Shown: positions 39,631 through 48,317 of the stretch, one piece after another
Layout of the letters: each line of letters starts with the position of its first letter
Position numbering within the stretch: the stretch's first letter is position 1
DNA from: Marinobacter nitratireducens
Lineage (GTDB): Bacteria; Pseudomonadota; Gammaproteobacteria; Pseudomonadales; Oleiphilaceae
Assembly (NCBI RefSeq): GCF_000708045.1
Contig: NZ_ANIE01000010.1
Location: forward strand, 62,001-126,000
Reading direction: 5' to 3'
DNA: 64,000 nt
Made by a program: the position numbers and the translations under genes
The notes under the pieces: model-generated
Databases searched by the model: none
Seen by the model: only the letters and a program-made list of their open reading frames with translations
Told to the model about the DNA's origin: nothing

Positions 39631-41652
39631 ATGACCGACACTCACGCCAAATCCCGACCGGTATTTCACGCCCTGCTCATCGTAGGGCTGGGCGGAGGGC
39701 TGATCTCTTCCAGCCTAATTGCCGCCAGCACCCTGCTCCTTGCCATTGGCGGTATGGTCATCAGCTACCGGAAATCACTTTATGCGCGGGGCTGGGACAA
39801 GCCTAAAGAACTGCGACTGCTGCACTTTGCCTTCTGGTTTTTCTTCGTAGTCAGCCTCGCGTCCTGGTTTGCGGAAGGCTTTGATTACGAAGGCGGCAAA
39901 AACCTCGGCACACACGCGCGGTTCATCCTTTTCTGGCCACTGATTATTGCGTTGACCTCGGCTCGCATTCGGGCAACCGGTGTTTTCATCGCATTCGGCG
40001 CGGCGTCGATATCGATACTTGCCCTCCTCCTGGCAGCGATTGCAGCTCGTCAGGGCGCCCTCGGGGCCGTCATGAATCAACGTTTTGGCGGAGGCATCAA
40101 CCCGATCAGCTTCGGGAACCTCGCGCTATTGACAGGAATCATCACGGTAGCCGGCAGTCTTCATTTCTTCAGAGCGAAACGTCAGGCGCTCGGGACTGCG
40201 CTGCTGATCGGAGGCATTTCCGCAGCGCTGGTTTCCATGCTCTCCGAAACCCGCAGCAACCTGGTAGCTCTGCCATTTCTTCTTCTGCTTCTGGTACCTT
40301 TGTTCAGCAAAAAACTGCGCGTCGCAGCTATCGTCCTCGTTCCTCTTGTACTGGTTACGGCAATCGCCACCAGCGATCGCATGTCTGACTCCCTGAACGG
40401 CTTGATTAACAACGGCTACCTGGATAAGGGCATGGACATTCGCCTCGATATGTGGCGTCAGGCCAGCGATCTGTTCCTGAACAACCCAGGAATGGGGGCC
40501 GGGCTCGGCGGTTATACGCACCTCATTGAATCAGCCGTTGAAGACGGCAATCTTCCACCGATGTATCTGGACTGCTGCACGGGCCACCCCCACAACGACC
40601 TTCTGAACAATGCAGCGACCAGGGGCATCCCGGGTATTCTGAGCTGGGCCTTCCTCATTTTCATTCCTCTGGGGCTGTTTGCTCGCCATCTGTTCAGTGG
40701 GCACGCTCCCGCTGCGCATCTGGCGGCAGCCGGTTCCATGGTCAGCATCGGCTACCTCATGTTCGGCCTGACCGAATCCACCTTCGACCGAAGCCTTCTC
40801 CTGACGTTTTACCTGCTCGCCATCGCCACCATCGGCTCGGCCCTGTACACCGAACTGAGCGCGTCATACCAGCGTCAGCGCAACCGCAAAGTGTCGGCCA
40901 CGATCATTACCAAGAACGAAGAAGACCACATCGCAGACTGCCTCAAGTCTGCCCGCCTGGTAGCCGACGAAATTATCGTTCTGGACAGCGGCAGTACCGA
41001 TCGCACGGTTGACATTGCCAGGGAATACGCCGACATCCTGGAGGTAACAGACTGGCCGGGTTTCGGCATTCAGAAACAGCGGGCTTTGGAGAAGGCAACG
41101 GGCGACTGGGTACTGTCCCTCGATGCTGACGAGCGGGTCACACCCGAGCTTGCCCGCGAAATCAATCACCACCTCGCCGCCCCGGATGCCGATGCCTACA
41201 AGCTTCCCTGGGCTGTCACCATCTACGGATCACGGCTGGATTTTGGACGCAGCGGACGAGCACCTCTGAGACTATTCCGCCGGGAGGGGGTCAGTTTTTC
41301 AGATGCGCTGGTGCATGAGCGAATTCTCATTCCGGAAGGGCGCAAAATCAAAACGCTGCGCGGTCGTCTGACGCACTATACCCACCGGGATTTTGGTCAT
41401 TCGCTTGAGAAAAGCGCCAAATACGCCTGGCTTGGCTCACTGGAGAAGCATCGCAGGGGCAAAAAGACACGGACGATGCTCTACCCGACCCTGCGCGGTT
41501 TGATGACGTTTATACAGGTTTACTTCATTCGCTTCGGATTTCTGGACGGCGCGGTTGGCTACCTTACCGCCGTGACGTACGCCCAGGTGACGTTCAACAA
41601 GTACGCGGGGCTCTGGACGCTGGAACGGCCCGGGCGCGAGCTAAATAGCTGA
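39631..41652 (+). CDS. O-antigen ligase-like polytopic protein fused to a GT2 domain
   Basis: 673 residues. Residues ~10-410 form a polytopic membrane region of the O-antigen ligase/Wzy_C family, with SETRS (Arg208) and the large periplasmic loop ending GHPHNDLLNNAATRG (His319, His321). Residues ~420-673 are a full GT2 domain: TIITKNEEDHIADCL, ADEIIVLDSGSTDRT, and LSLDADE. The reading frame is continuous across the junction (SYQRQRNRKVSATI), so it is a fusion rather than two genes. It likely combines a cytoplasmic core glycosyltransferase with the periplasmic ligase. The ATG at 39631 has only a weak ribosome site. It overlaps a convergent gene by 12 bp. Confidence 0.88.
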   Translation: MTDTHAKSRPVFHALLIVGLGGGLISSSLIAASTLLLAIGGMVISYRKSLYARGWDKPKELRLLHFAFWFFFVVSLASWFAEGFDYEGGKNLGTHARFILFWPLIIALTSARIRATGVFIAFGAASISILALLLAAIAARQGALGAVMNQRFGGGINPISFGNLALLTGIITVAGSLHFFRAKRQALGTALLIGGISAALVSMLSETRSNLVALPFLLLLLVPLFSKKLRVAAIVLVPLVLVTAIATSDRMSDSLNGLINNGYLDKGMDIRLDMWRQASDLFLNNPGMGAGLGGYTHLIESAVEDGNLPPMYLDCCTGHPHNDLLNNAATRGIPGILSWAFLIFIPLGLFARHLFSGHAPAAHLAAAGSMVSIGYLMFGLTESTFDRSLLLTFYLLAIATIGSALYTELSASYQRQRNRKVSATIITKNEEDHIADCLKSARLVADEIIVLDSGSTDRTVDIAREYADILEVTDWPGFGIQKQRALEKATGDWVLSLDADERVTPELAREINHHLAAPDADAYKLPWAVTIYGSRLDFGRSGRAPLRLFRREGVSFSDALVHERILIPEGRKIKTLRGRLTHYTHRDFGHSLEKSAKYAWLGSLEKHRRGKKTRTMLYPTLRGLMTFIQVYFIRFGFLDGAVGYLTAVTYAQVTFNKYAGLWTLERPGRELNS

Positions 41653-42660
41653 TTCCAAGAGCGATGTCCGTTCCACTCCGACTGACTGGAACATAGACAC
41701 CACTTCGTCATAGTAAGGTAACTGAGCACTCAGAGCACCGTCATCAATCTGGAACACCCGGGTCTCAGGAAACATTTTTTTAAGGGTAAACAAAGCCGTC
41801 GATGCGAAGCTGTAAAATGCCTGATAACGGGCTTCGGACAAGGCAACCTCAACCTCGATTGGCCTGCCAGCCTGCCGCAACTCCACCGGCAGGCCTGATA
41901 GCAGCGGCTCAAGCTCTCCCCGGCTTTCCTTACGATGCATGAAGTAGACGATCCGTTTACCAGGGTGTCGCTGCACCACGTGCTCTACCTGATGTCGCAA
42001 CCGGTTAAGCCGAATATCACCGCCAAAGGGTTGGCCCAGAAAGCCGACCATTGGGGCGTCCTGGCGCTCCGTTGATTTACAGGACTGAAAGGTTTCCCGG
42101 AACACCGGAAAATCATGCACCACGGTTCTGACCTTGTTTGTGCTTTGCAGAGGGAAAAACGTAAAGAAGGCGATCACTGTCGGTGCTGATTGATGAAGCA
42201 GGATCCCCAAGACTCGGAGCAATCGGGCCTTACCCCGTGATATACGTGATGCCAAACCCTCATCATGAATGGCGTGGTAATAGGTCACGGTCGCAAGGCC
42301 GTCGTCCACAAAGACCAACTGCTCAGTATCAAATCCACGATAAAACACCTCGTGAATCCAGCTCGCCTTGTTACCAATAAACATCCGTTTGATCGCACGC
42401 CGCGACAACGCCCGCGCCACACCACCCAGCCTGAAGTAAAAGGTGGTTTTTTCCAGCCGGATAGTTTCTGTGCCTTGCCAGCCGAGAACCCCGGACAGAA
42501 ATGCCATCTGGGATTCCGTTTCTTCGTTGTCCGGCCTGGCAATGATCAGTAGCGAGTCCTTTGCGCAGCAACCATAGTGGTGCCTCGCCTCAGAGCAACT
42601 GATCAGCTGCAAAGGTGTACTCGCCACAAACACATTAAGCGCACGATCTGGAGTCTTCAA
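41641..42660 (-). CDS. GT52-like (LOS sialyltransferase-type) glycosyltransferase
   Basis: 339 residues. The N-terminus LNVFVASTPLQLISCSEA resembles the start of GT52 lipooligosaccharide sialyltransferases (N-x-F-x-x-x-TPLQ). Also suggestive are FVDDGLATVTYYHAI, IVYFMHRKES, and YSFASTALFTLKKMFPE. The donor need not be sialic acid, and no CMP-sialate genes are here. The TTG start at 42660 is 25 bp after the upstream stop with a weak GGAAA. Last gene of a four-gene minus-strand operon beginning with the Kdo kinase. Confidence 0.6.
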   Translation of the reverse strand: MKTPDRALNVFVASTPLQLISCSEARHHYGCCAKDSLLIIARPDNEETESQMAFLSGVLGWQGTETIRLEKTTFYFRLGGVARALSRRAIKRMFIGNKASWIHEVFYRGFDTEQLVFVDDGLATVTYYHAIHDEGLASRISRGKARLLRVLGILLHQSAPTVIAFFTFFPLQSTNKVRTVVHDFPVFRETFQSCKSTERQDAPMVGFLGQPFGGDIRLNRLRHQVEHVVQRHPGKRIVYFMHRKESRGELEPLLSGLPVELRQAGRPIEVEVALSEARYQAFYSFASTALFTLKKMFPETRVFQIDDGALSAQLPYYDEVVSMFQSVGVERTSLLESAI

Positions 42661-42685
42661 GCTGTTGGTTTCCGGAGCATTAGGG

Positions 42686-43759
42686 CTATTTCCCTGGTTT
42701 CATCCGTTTCAACTCCTTTTGAAGGCGGCGCCTCACCTTGAGTTTACGGAGCAGGTTCAGAGGCTTTCTCTTAAGCGTTCCGTGCGTTTCCTGCAAAAAC
42801 GTTTCGACCGCATCCAGAACCCTGGCGCTGGATTTTCCATCCCGGTAGCTGTGAAGGTCATCGCACAGCTTCCGGGTTTCCGACATCAGATCCTCAGGAT
42901 AGGAAGCCGCCCTGAGCAACGCACCCTCCACATCCTCTAGCCGGTCGACATCGATCAAATAGGGGCCCGGCATTTTGGTTCTGAAGGTGACAACGGGGCG
43001 GTCCAGAAACATGAATTCGAACATGATGGATGAGGTATCACACAGCATGATGTCTGCTTCCGGCAAGATTGGCAGCAGATCCTCATCGCTTTCCACAAAT
43101 CTGAGATTGTCGCCGACCAGATGTCGATACTGTTCGACTACATCAGCATCCATCTTCGGGTGCAGCGTCACAATAAACCGCCACCGCCCGCTTCGAGACA
43201 ACTCGGCGATTTTGTCCACCAACGCGGGTGCCGAAGTCACAGAACGGCTGAACGTTGAGGCATAGAACACCACAGGGGGCTCGTTATCCTGCTTGGCTCG
43301 ACGGCCGGCGGGTGAAGATGTCAACAGGGGATCAAGCTTTGGCCAGCCGGTGTGTTCGACGGCAAAGTGCCCGTGCTCATTCGCCAGTTCCCTGAACTTT
43401 GCGGTGTCTCCCCTGGCGTGCGTGCAATACAAGTCGAACCAACCACGAATCCGGTAATGATCGCTTTCGTCCTCGCTGCTATGCCCTCGCTTGTTCCGAG
43501 CCATTCCGTGAAAGACTTCCACTTTGATGCCCGGAAAAAAGTAGGGAACCCAGTCACCCGGCACAAAAGTCGCGTCCGCATTGAAGGCCATAACCTCTTG
43601 TACAGTGACAAGCCGCCTTTCATCTGGCAGCAGCGGATCTGTTGAGCAGCCTGCAACAAACCAGGCTGCCTCATCGCCCCGCCGCCGGATTTCGTCCTGC
43701 AAGGGGCGCAAGATGGAGTAGGAATAGGGCTGATTGACGAAAAACAGGTATCGGCGCAT
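42686..43759 (-). CDS. CDP-glycerol glycerophosphotransferase family protein
   Basis: 357 residues of the TagB/TagF-type family, which transfers glycerol-phosphate-like groups from CDP-linked donors. Motifs: VFHGMARNKRG, YASTFSRSVTSAPALVDKI, TLHPKMDADVV, and MLCDTSSIMFEFMFLDRPVVTF. In Gram-negatives, relatives decorate LPS or capsule. The basic C-terminal tail (RRRLQKELKRMK) may bind the membrane. Its start codon abuts the stop of the upstream GT4 gene. Confidence 0.85.
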   Translation of the reverse strand: MRRYLFFVNQPYSYSILRPLQDEIRRRGDEAAWFVAGCSTDPLLPDERRLVTVQEVMAFNADATFVPGDWVPYFFPGIKVEVFHGMARNKRGHSSEDESDHYRIRGWFDLYCTHARGDTAKFRELANEHGHFAVEHTGWPKLDPLLTSSPAGRRAKQDNEPPVVFYASTFSRSVTSAPALVDKIAELSRSGRWRFIVTLHPKMDADVVEQYRHLVGDNLRFVESDEDLLPILPEADIMLCDTSSIMFEFMFLDRPVVTFRTKMPGPYLIDVDRLEDVEGALLRAASYPEDLMSETRKLCDDLHSYRDGKSSARVLDAVETFLQETHGTLKRKPLNLLRKLKVRRRLQKELKRMKPGK

Positions 43760-44878
43760 TCAGCTCTTTCCCGTTAATGATTTATAAAGGTCACCGGTTT
43801 CCCGCACGGTTTGCGAGGTATGGAAATGATCAGCAATTCGCGCACGGGCAGCCTGACCAAGCCTGTGAGCCAGCCCGCGGTCACGAATCAACCGCGCAAT
43901 GGCCGCAGCCAGGGCCGCAGGATCTTTCGGCTCTACCACAAGGCCACTGACTTCGTTTTCAACCAGCTCTGGCATCCCGCCAACGCCGGTGACAACCGGA
44001 GCAACGCCATACGCCATGGCTTCAATGACTGCCCTCGGCAATCCCTCCCGATCTTTCGAGGGCAAGACAAACACATCGCTGGCAGCGGCAATGGCAGGCG
44101 CATCATTACGGTAGCCGGTAAAATGGATCCGGTCGGCAAAGGGAGACTCATCCACCAGGGCCCTGATCTCCTCATTGTCTATCACATCACCCACAAGTAG
44201 CAGATGTACATTCGCATCTCCCGGTAGGTGGTTCATGGCATGAATCAAATCGTCAAAGCCTTTCCTCGGACTATTACGTCCGGTACAACAGACGGCAAGC
44301 GCATCCCCTGGAACCCCAAACTCACTCAGGTCGGCGGGTTCGGCCTGATACCAACCCAGGTCATGCCCCTTGTATATGCGCTGCAGCTTGCGCTCCGGAA
44401 TACGCATCCACAGAAAATGAAGACTGGCCAGGTAATCCTTGATGGCGTCCGCCACGCATACAATCTTGCTGACCCTCGGGTGCAGGAAGGTAATCCAGGA
44501 TTCCGGGTTCAGGAAGCTGATGTTTCCGATGACGCCTCGATAAGCCACAACTTTGATATCGCGACCTTTCGAAGCCCTCAGACCACAGGCGAGCGCTCTG
44601 GGGTTATAGGCATGGATGACATCGTAATGTTTTCGCGACAACTGATCCCGGATGGCGGCCGTCCCGTCTTTGTCAAAACGATTCTTCAGCGCCATGGGTT
44701 GGGCCACCAGACCTTCATCAACCAGGCGCTGATAGTTCCGGCCCTTGGGATTACACATCACATCGACATCGAAACCTGCGTTTCTGAGCCCGATAAACAA
44801 TTCGGATTCGGGGCGATCACAGGCATCGGTCAGACAGAGAACAGCAGGCAATGGCTGTTCATGGCGTTGATTGGTCAA
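43760..44878 (-). CDS. GT4 family glycosyltransferase, LPS core
   Basis: 372 residues. GT-B protein with VIHAYNPRALACGLRAS, CTGRNSPRKGFDDLIHAMN, and the donor motif KDREGLPRAVIEAMAYGVAPVV followed by GGMPELVE. The TTG start overlaps the Kdo kinase stop (TTGA), with GGGAG about 9 nt upstream. It lies between the kinase and the CDP-glycerol-type transferase, so it probably acts on the inner core. Confidence 0.88.
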   Translation of the reverse strand: MTNQRHEQPLPAVLCLTDACDRPESELFIGLRNAGFDVDVMCNPKGRNYQRLVDEGLVAQPMALKNRFDKDGTAAIRDQLSRKHYDVIHAYNPRALACGLRASKGRDIKVVAYRGVIGNISFLNPESWITFLHPRVSKIVCVADAIKDYLASLHFLWMRIPERKLQRIYKGHDLGWYQAEPADLSEFGVPGDALAVCCTGRNSPRKGFDDLIHAMNHLPGDANVHLLLVGDVIDNEEIRALVDESPFADRIHFTGYRNDAPAIAAASDVFVLPSKDREGLPRAVIEAMAYGVAPVVTGVGGMPELVENEVSGLVVEPKDPAALAAAIARLIRDRGLAHRLGQAARARIADHFHTSQTVRETGDLYKSLTGKS

Positions 44879-45591
44879 ACAGTTCGACTCCCATTGTATC
44901 CAGTCATAAAAGCATCCCAGACTCTGGCCTGAACCGCTTCCCCTCCGACCTTCTTGATCGAGCGGGCAAAACGTTCAAGGTTTCCAGACTTCCAATCCGA
45001 AGACGATGTTTCGGGCATGATACAGCCTTTGTCGAAATCGATGAGGAAGTATTCCCCGCCCCGGACAAGCACATTGAAGCAGTTCAGGTCGGCATGGCGC
45101 ACGTTGGCATCGTGGAAACGTCGAACCAGGCGGCCCAGCGCTTCCCACGCAGAGCCCTCGAGCTCACTCAGAAGATCGGCCAGGGGGACTGTCTCCGGCA
45201 GACGCTCGATAATGATCGCAGCCTGATACTGAAGCGGAGAAGTTTTCCGATACCAGGCCGCAACCGGCTTGGGCACTGGAAGCCCCATGCGATAAAGGTT
45301 GTCCAGGAGCCGGAACTCCGAAAACGAGCGGACTTCGTTTTCACCAGTATAGGCGTAGGTTTTGCGGGAAACTCTCGCTGCGAGACCACCTCGACGGTAT
45401 TCCCGTAAGACCAGATCCGCGCTGTCTGCTTTGAGAAACCAGGCCCCTCCACGCCCACCACTGCTGACAGGTCTGGCTTCATCACCCCAGTATAGGGGAT
45501 CAAACCAGTCTACCGTCACCCGTTCACGATAATCCGGGTGCACCAGAATGGCAGAGCCATTGCTGCGTTCAACAATCTCGGACTCGACCAT
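44875..45591 (-). CDS. kdkA: 3-deoxy-D-manno-octulosonic acid kinase
   Basis: Phosphorylates the Kdo residue of lipid A-Kdo. The 238-residue product has a small protein-kinase-like fold: GGRGGAWFL (nucleotide loop), LREYRRGGL (catalytic lysine region), HADLNCFNVLV (catalytic loop) and LIDFDKG (metal-binding Asp). These match KdkA of Haemophilus and Vibrio. GGAG is 4 nt before the ATG. First gene of the kdkA-GT4-TagB-like-GT52-like operon. Confidence 0.92.
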   Translation of the reverse strand: MVESEIVERSNGSAILVHPDYRERVTVDWFDPLYWGDEARPVSSGGRGGAWFLKADSADLVLREYRRGGLAARVSRKTYAYTGENEVRSFSEFRLLDNLYRMGLPVPKPVAAWYRKTSPLQYQAAIIIERLPETVPLADLLSELEGSAWEALGRLVRRFHDANVRHADLNCFNVLVRGGEYFLIDFDKGCIMPETSSSDWKSGNLERFARSIKKVGGEAVQARVWDAFMTGYNGSRTV

Positions 45592-45726
45592 GGTACTCCA
45601 TTCAATGCGTGTTAAAGGCGACTACTCGCGCAGGCATCAGGACGTCTGATGGCGAGTGGGTTAGAATACCGGCCAGTTTATCAATGAATGGCCATCCAGC
45701 TCCACAAATGGGCGGATGAACCCACA

Positions 45727-46779
45727 ATGGATACCCGTTTGATGAAGTCTATCTGCATACTCCGCCTCTCCGCTATTGGCGACGTCACTCACGTGATTCC
45801 GGTTGTTCTGAGCCTTCAGGAACAGATCCCCGGTGTAAACATCACCTGGGTGATCGGCAAGATCGAAGCCAAACTGATCGGAGATCTGCCGGGCGTGGAG
45901 TTCGTCATTTTTGACAAGAAAGCCGGGCGACAGGGATATTCGGACCTTCGAAGAAAACTGAAGGGGCGTCGCTTCGATGCTCTGCTGCATATGCAGGTAG
46001 CCTTTCGCGCCAACCTCGCCGCAGCCTGCATTCGCGCCAACGTGCGCGTCGGTTACGACAAGACTCGCAGCAAAGATCTGCACAGCCTGTTTATCAATCG
46101 GCGCATACAAGCAGCGCCGAAGCAACATGTCCGCGACTGCCTCGCCAGCTTTCTGGAGCCGATCGGTCTGGAGGCGGCGCCACCCCGCTGGCATATTCCC
46201 GTGAGTGAGGCAGATCATGAGTTCGCCCGCCAGCATCTGGCCGGCGATCGAAAAAATCTGATCATCAGTCCCTGCGCCAGCCACACCTTGCGTAACTGGC
46301 CGGCGGAGCGATATGCGCGCCTGGCGGACTATGCAACCCGGCAGTACGGCATGAAGGTCATTCTGGTAGGCAGCCCCGCTCCGTTCGAGAAGGACTATTG
46401 CGATAGAATCGAAGCGTCCATGACCGAAGACTCTCTGAACATCTGCGGGCAGGACACCCTCAAGCAGCTGACAGCCATGATGACCCACGCGGATCTTGTC
46501 GTCGCTCCAGACACGGGCCCAGCACATATTGCCAGTGCCGTGGGGACCGATGTGCTGGGTCTGTTTGCGGCCAGCAACCCAAACCGCTCTGGCCCCTACA
46601 ACTCGCTGCAGTGGTGTGTGGACCGCTATCCCGAAGCTTTGCAACAGTTTACGGGAAAAACCGTCGACGAGGCCCGCTGGGGGGCAAAGGCAGAATTCGA
46701 GGGTGCAATGGAACTGATTACCGTCGAGGACGCAACCAATATGCTGGATAAATGGTGGTCCAGCAAAAGTGATGAGTGA
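45727..46779 (+). CDS. GT9 family glycosyltransferase (heptosyltransferase)
   Basis: ADP-heptose:LPS heptosyltransferase family. 350 residues from ATG 45727; ATG 45688 and 45742 are also in frame, and the last would begin just before the family N-terminus ICILRLSAIGDVTHVIPV. Other motifs: SPCASHTLRNWPAERYARLAD and VAPDTGPAHIASAVGTDVLGLF. Only one GT9 is in this cluster, whereas a canonical core needs two heptosyltransferases, so another may lie elsewhere. Divergent from kdkA. Confidence 0.88.
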   Translation: MDTRLMKSICILRLSAIGDVTHVIPVVLSLQEQIPGVNITWVIGKIEAKLIGDLPGVEFVIFDKKAGRQGYSDLRRKLKGRRFDALLHMQVAFRANLAAACIRANVRVGYDKTRSKDLHSLFINRRIQAAPKQHVRDCLASFLEPIGLEAAPPRWHIPVSEADHEFARQHLAGDRKNLIISPCASHTLRNWPAERYARLADYATRQYGMKVILVGSPAPFEKDYCDRIEASMTEDSLNICGQDTLKQLTAMMTHADLVVAPDTGPAHIASAVGTDVLGLFAASNPNRSGPYNSLQWCVDRYPEALQQFTGKTVDEARWGAKAEFEGAMELITVEDATNMLDKWWSSKSDE

Positions 46780-46810
46780 GTGCGCGCCTTTGCCAAGGCG
46801 CCGCACTCAC
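46776..46810. terminator. Long hairpin between convergent GT9 and DUF6165 genes
   Basis: 15-bp stem with a one-base bulge: GTGAGTGCGCGCCTT, loop TGCC, AAGGCGCCGCACTCAC. It overlaps the GT9 stop codon and ends 11 bp before the DUF6165 stop. No U-tract. Confidence 0.5.
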
Positions 46811-46820
46811 GTTGCACGGC

Positions 46821-47225
46821 TTACTTTCGGGCCGTGTAGTCCTGATAAGACTTCTCTTCCACAAATCGCGAGCCCAATGCCAGGTTGACCTCTTTCTTGA
46901 TCGCGGCACGCTTGTCGTTCGTCACGTAGACAGCCCGGGCCAGTTCAATGAACCTTGAGCCAAAATCCTGCGCAGCTTCCTGGTCGCGGATATCGTCTTC
47001 AATGACCCAGAGCTCTTCATTGACGGCTTTGAGCTGCTCGCGCAGTTCAGCAATAGCACTCTGATCAGCGACCGCCTCATTCCAGGTTTCACTGAGCTCA
47101 TCCAGCTCAAGGCGAACATTCTTGAGCTTGGCCTCGTCCTTGATCCGTTCTGACTTGATCTCAAGGATGGTGATCTTGTCGAGGACTTCCCCAAAGGAAA
47201 CCGGGACTTTGATGACGTCTGCCAT
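46821..47225 (-). CDS. DUF6165 family protein
   Basis: 134 residues, predicted largely alpha-helical and coiled-coil. The N-terminus IKVPVSFGEVLDKITILEIK is the signature of this uncharacterised family, followed by KNVRLELDELSETWNEAV and a C-terminal VYVTNDKRAAIKKEVNLALGS. Relatives are often found beside LPS glycosyltransferases, as here. Its ATG is only 23 bp past a terminator-like hairpin that follows ilvE. Confidence 0.82.
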   Translation of the reverse strand: MADVIKVPVSFGEVLDKITILEIKSERIKDEAKLKNVRLELDELSETWNEAVADQSAIAELREQLKAVNEELWVIEDDIRDQEAAQDFGSRFIELARAVYVTNDKRAAIKKEVNLALGSRFVEEKSYQDYTARK

Positions 47226-47248
47226 TATCTGTTCCTGCCCATTATCAG

Positions 47249-47299
47249 AAAAACAAAAAACAGAAGCCGCCAGCCTGCAGGAAAACAGACGGCGGCCTC
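47249..47299 (-). terminator. Terminator/attenuator-like hairpin between ilvE and DUF6165 gene
   Basis: On the minus strand, GAGGCCGCC...GGCGGCTTC (9 bp with one wobble, 19-nt loop) followed by TGTTTTTTGTTTTT. There is too little room after it for a separate DUF6165 promoter, so expression may depend on readthrough. Confidence 0.75.
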
Positions 47300-47314
47300 A
47301 CGCAAATAAACCCA

Positions 47315-48241
47315 TTAGCCCTTAACCGGCGTCAGCCAGTCACTGTGCTCGGCCAGCTTGCCTTTGACCGCATCGAAGTACAGTCCCTGAAGCTTTTCCG
47401 TCACCGGCCCGCGCTTTCCGGCACCAATCTGGCGACCATCAAGCTCACGAATTGGCAAGACTTCAGCCGCCGTACCGGTAAAGAACGCTTCCTCGGCAAT
47501 GTAGACCTCGTCGCGGGTAATCCGGCGCTCACGAACTTCGAGCCCCTGGTCTTTCGCGAAGTCGATGATGGTTGCCCGAGTGATGCCTTCCAGGCAGGAA
47601 GTCAGCTCCGGCGTGTGCAGAACGCCATCACGCACAATGAAGATGTTCTCCCCGGACCCTTCTGCAACGTAGCCTTCGTTGTCGAGCAGCAACGCTTCTT
47701 CTGCCCCACCCGAGATCGCCTCATTCAGTGCGAGCATGGAATTGATGTAATTACCATTGGCCTTGGCCTTACACATCGTGATGTTCACATGGTGGCGGGT
47801 ATAGGAAGACGTGCGCACCTTGATACCCATTTCCTTGGCTTCCGGCGACATGTAAGACGGCCAGCTCCAGGCGGCAACCATGACATGGACCTTCAAGTTG
47901 TCAGCACGCAGGCCCATCCCCTCAGATCCCAGGAACACCATGGGGCGCAGATAAGCTTCGTCCAGATTGTTCTCACGCACAGCCGCGCATTGGGCCGCGT
48001 TGAGTTCATCCTTGCTGAACGGCATCGTCATATTAAGAATGTGGGCGGAGCGGAACAGACGATCCGTGTGCTCTTTCAGGCGGAAAATCGCCGGACCATT
48101 CGCGGTGTTGTACGCACGCACACCCTCAAAACAGCCAAGGCCGTAATGCAAAGTGTGTGTAAGTACATGGGTTTTTGCTTCCCGCCAGGGAACCATTTCA
48201 CCATCCAGCCATATAAGGCCATCGCGATCAGCCATCGACAT
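47315..48241 (-). CDS. ilvE: Branched-chain amino acid aminotransferase
   Basis: PLP enzyme for the last step of Ile, Leu and Val synthesis. The 308-residue product has THTLHYGLGCFEGVRAY, RPMVFLGSEGMG, the PLP lysine in KAKANGNYINS (Lys160), and EGSGENIF. The start ATG 48241 has AGGAG 9 nt upstream; ATG 48235 is an alternative. ilvE beside glnE and LPS core genes is also the arrangement in Pseudomonas. Confidence 0.97.
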   Translation of the reverse strand: MSMADRDGLIWLDGEMVPWREAKTHVLTHTLHYGLGCFEGVRAYNTANGPAIFRLKEHTDRLFRSAHILNMTMPFSKDELNAAQCAAVRENNLDEAYLRPMVFLGSEGMGLRADNLKVHVMVAAWSWPSYMSPEAKEMGIKVRTSSYTRHHVNITMCKAKANGNYINSMLALNEAISGGAEEALLLDNEGYVAEGSGENIFIVRDGVLHTPELTSCLEGITRATIIDFAKDQGLEVRERRITRDEVYIAEEAFFTGTAAEVLPIRELDGRQIGAGKRGPVTEKLQGLYFDAVKGKLAEHSDWLTPVKG

Positions 48242-48281
48242 TCTACGTTGCTCCTAAAAAAGCGTTGTTCGGGGAACCGGC

Positions 48282-48290
48282 ATTCTAGCA
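48282..48290 (-). promoter_or_regulatory. Extended -10 promoter element of ilvE
   Basis: TGC-TAGAAT on the minus strand, about 40 bp before the ATG. The -35 region is weak (TTCAAT with an 18-bp spacer), which is common with an extended -10. Confidence 0.5.
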
Positions 48291-48317
48291 GGAAAATTCG
48301 CCGGAATTGAATTTGCC

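Noticed and set aside
45661..46806. 381-codon open frame opposite the GT9 gene
   Set aside because: Shadow of a well-conserved heptosyltransferase frame on the other strand; no recognisable protein features.
30837..47225. The LPS cluster as a recently acquired genomic island
   Set aside because: No integrase, tRNA or direct repeats; base composition by eye is like the flanks, and core genes beside ilvE-glnE are ancestral in relatives.
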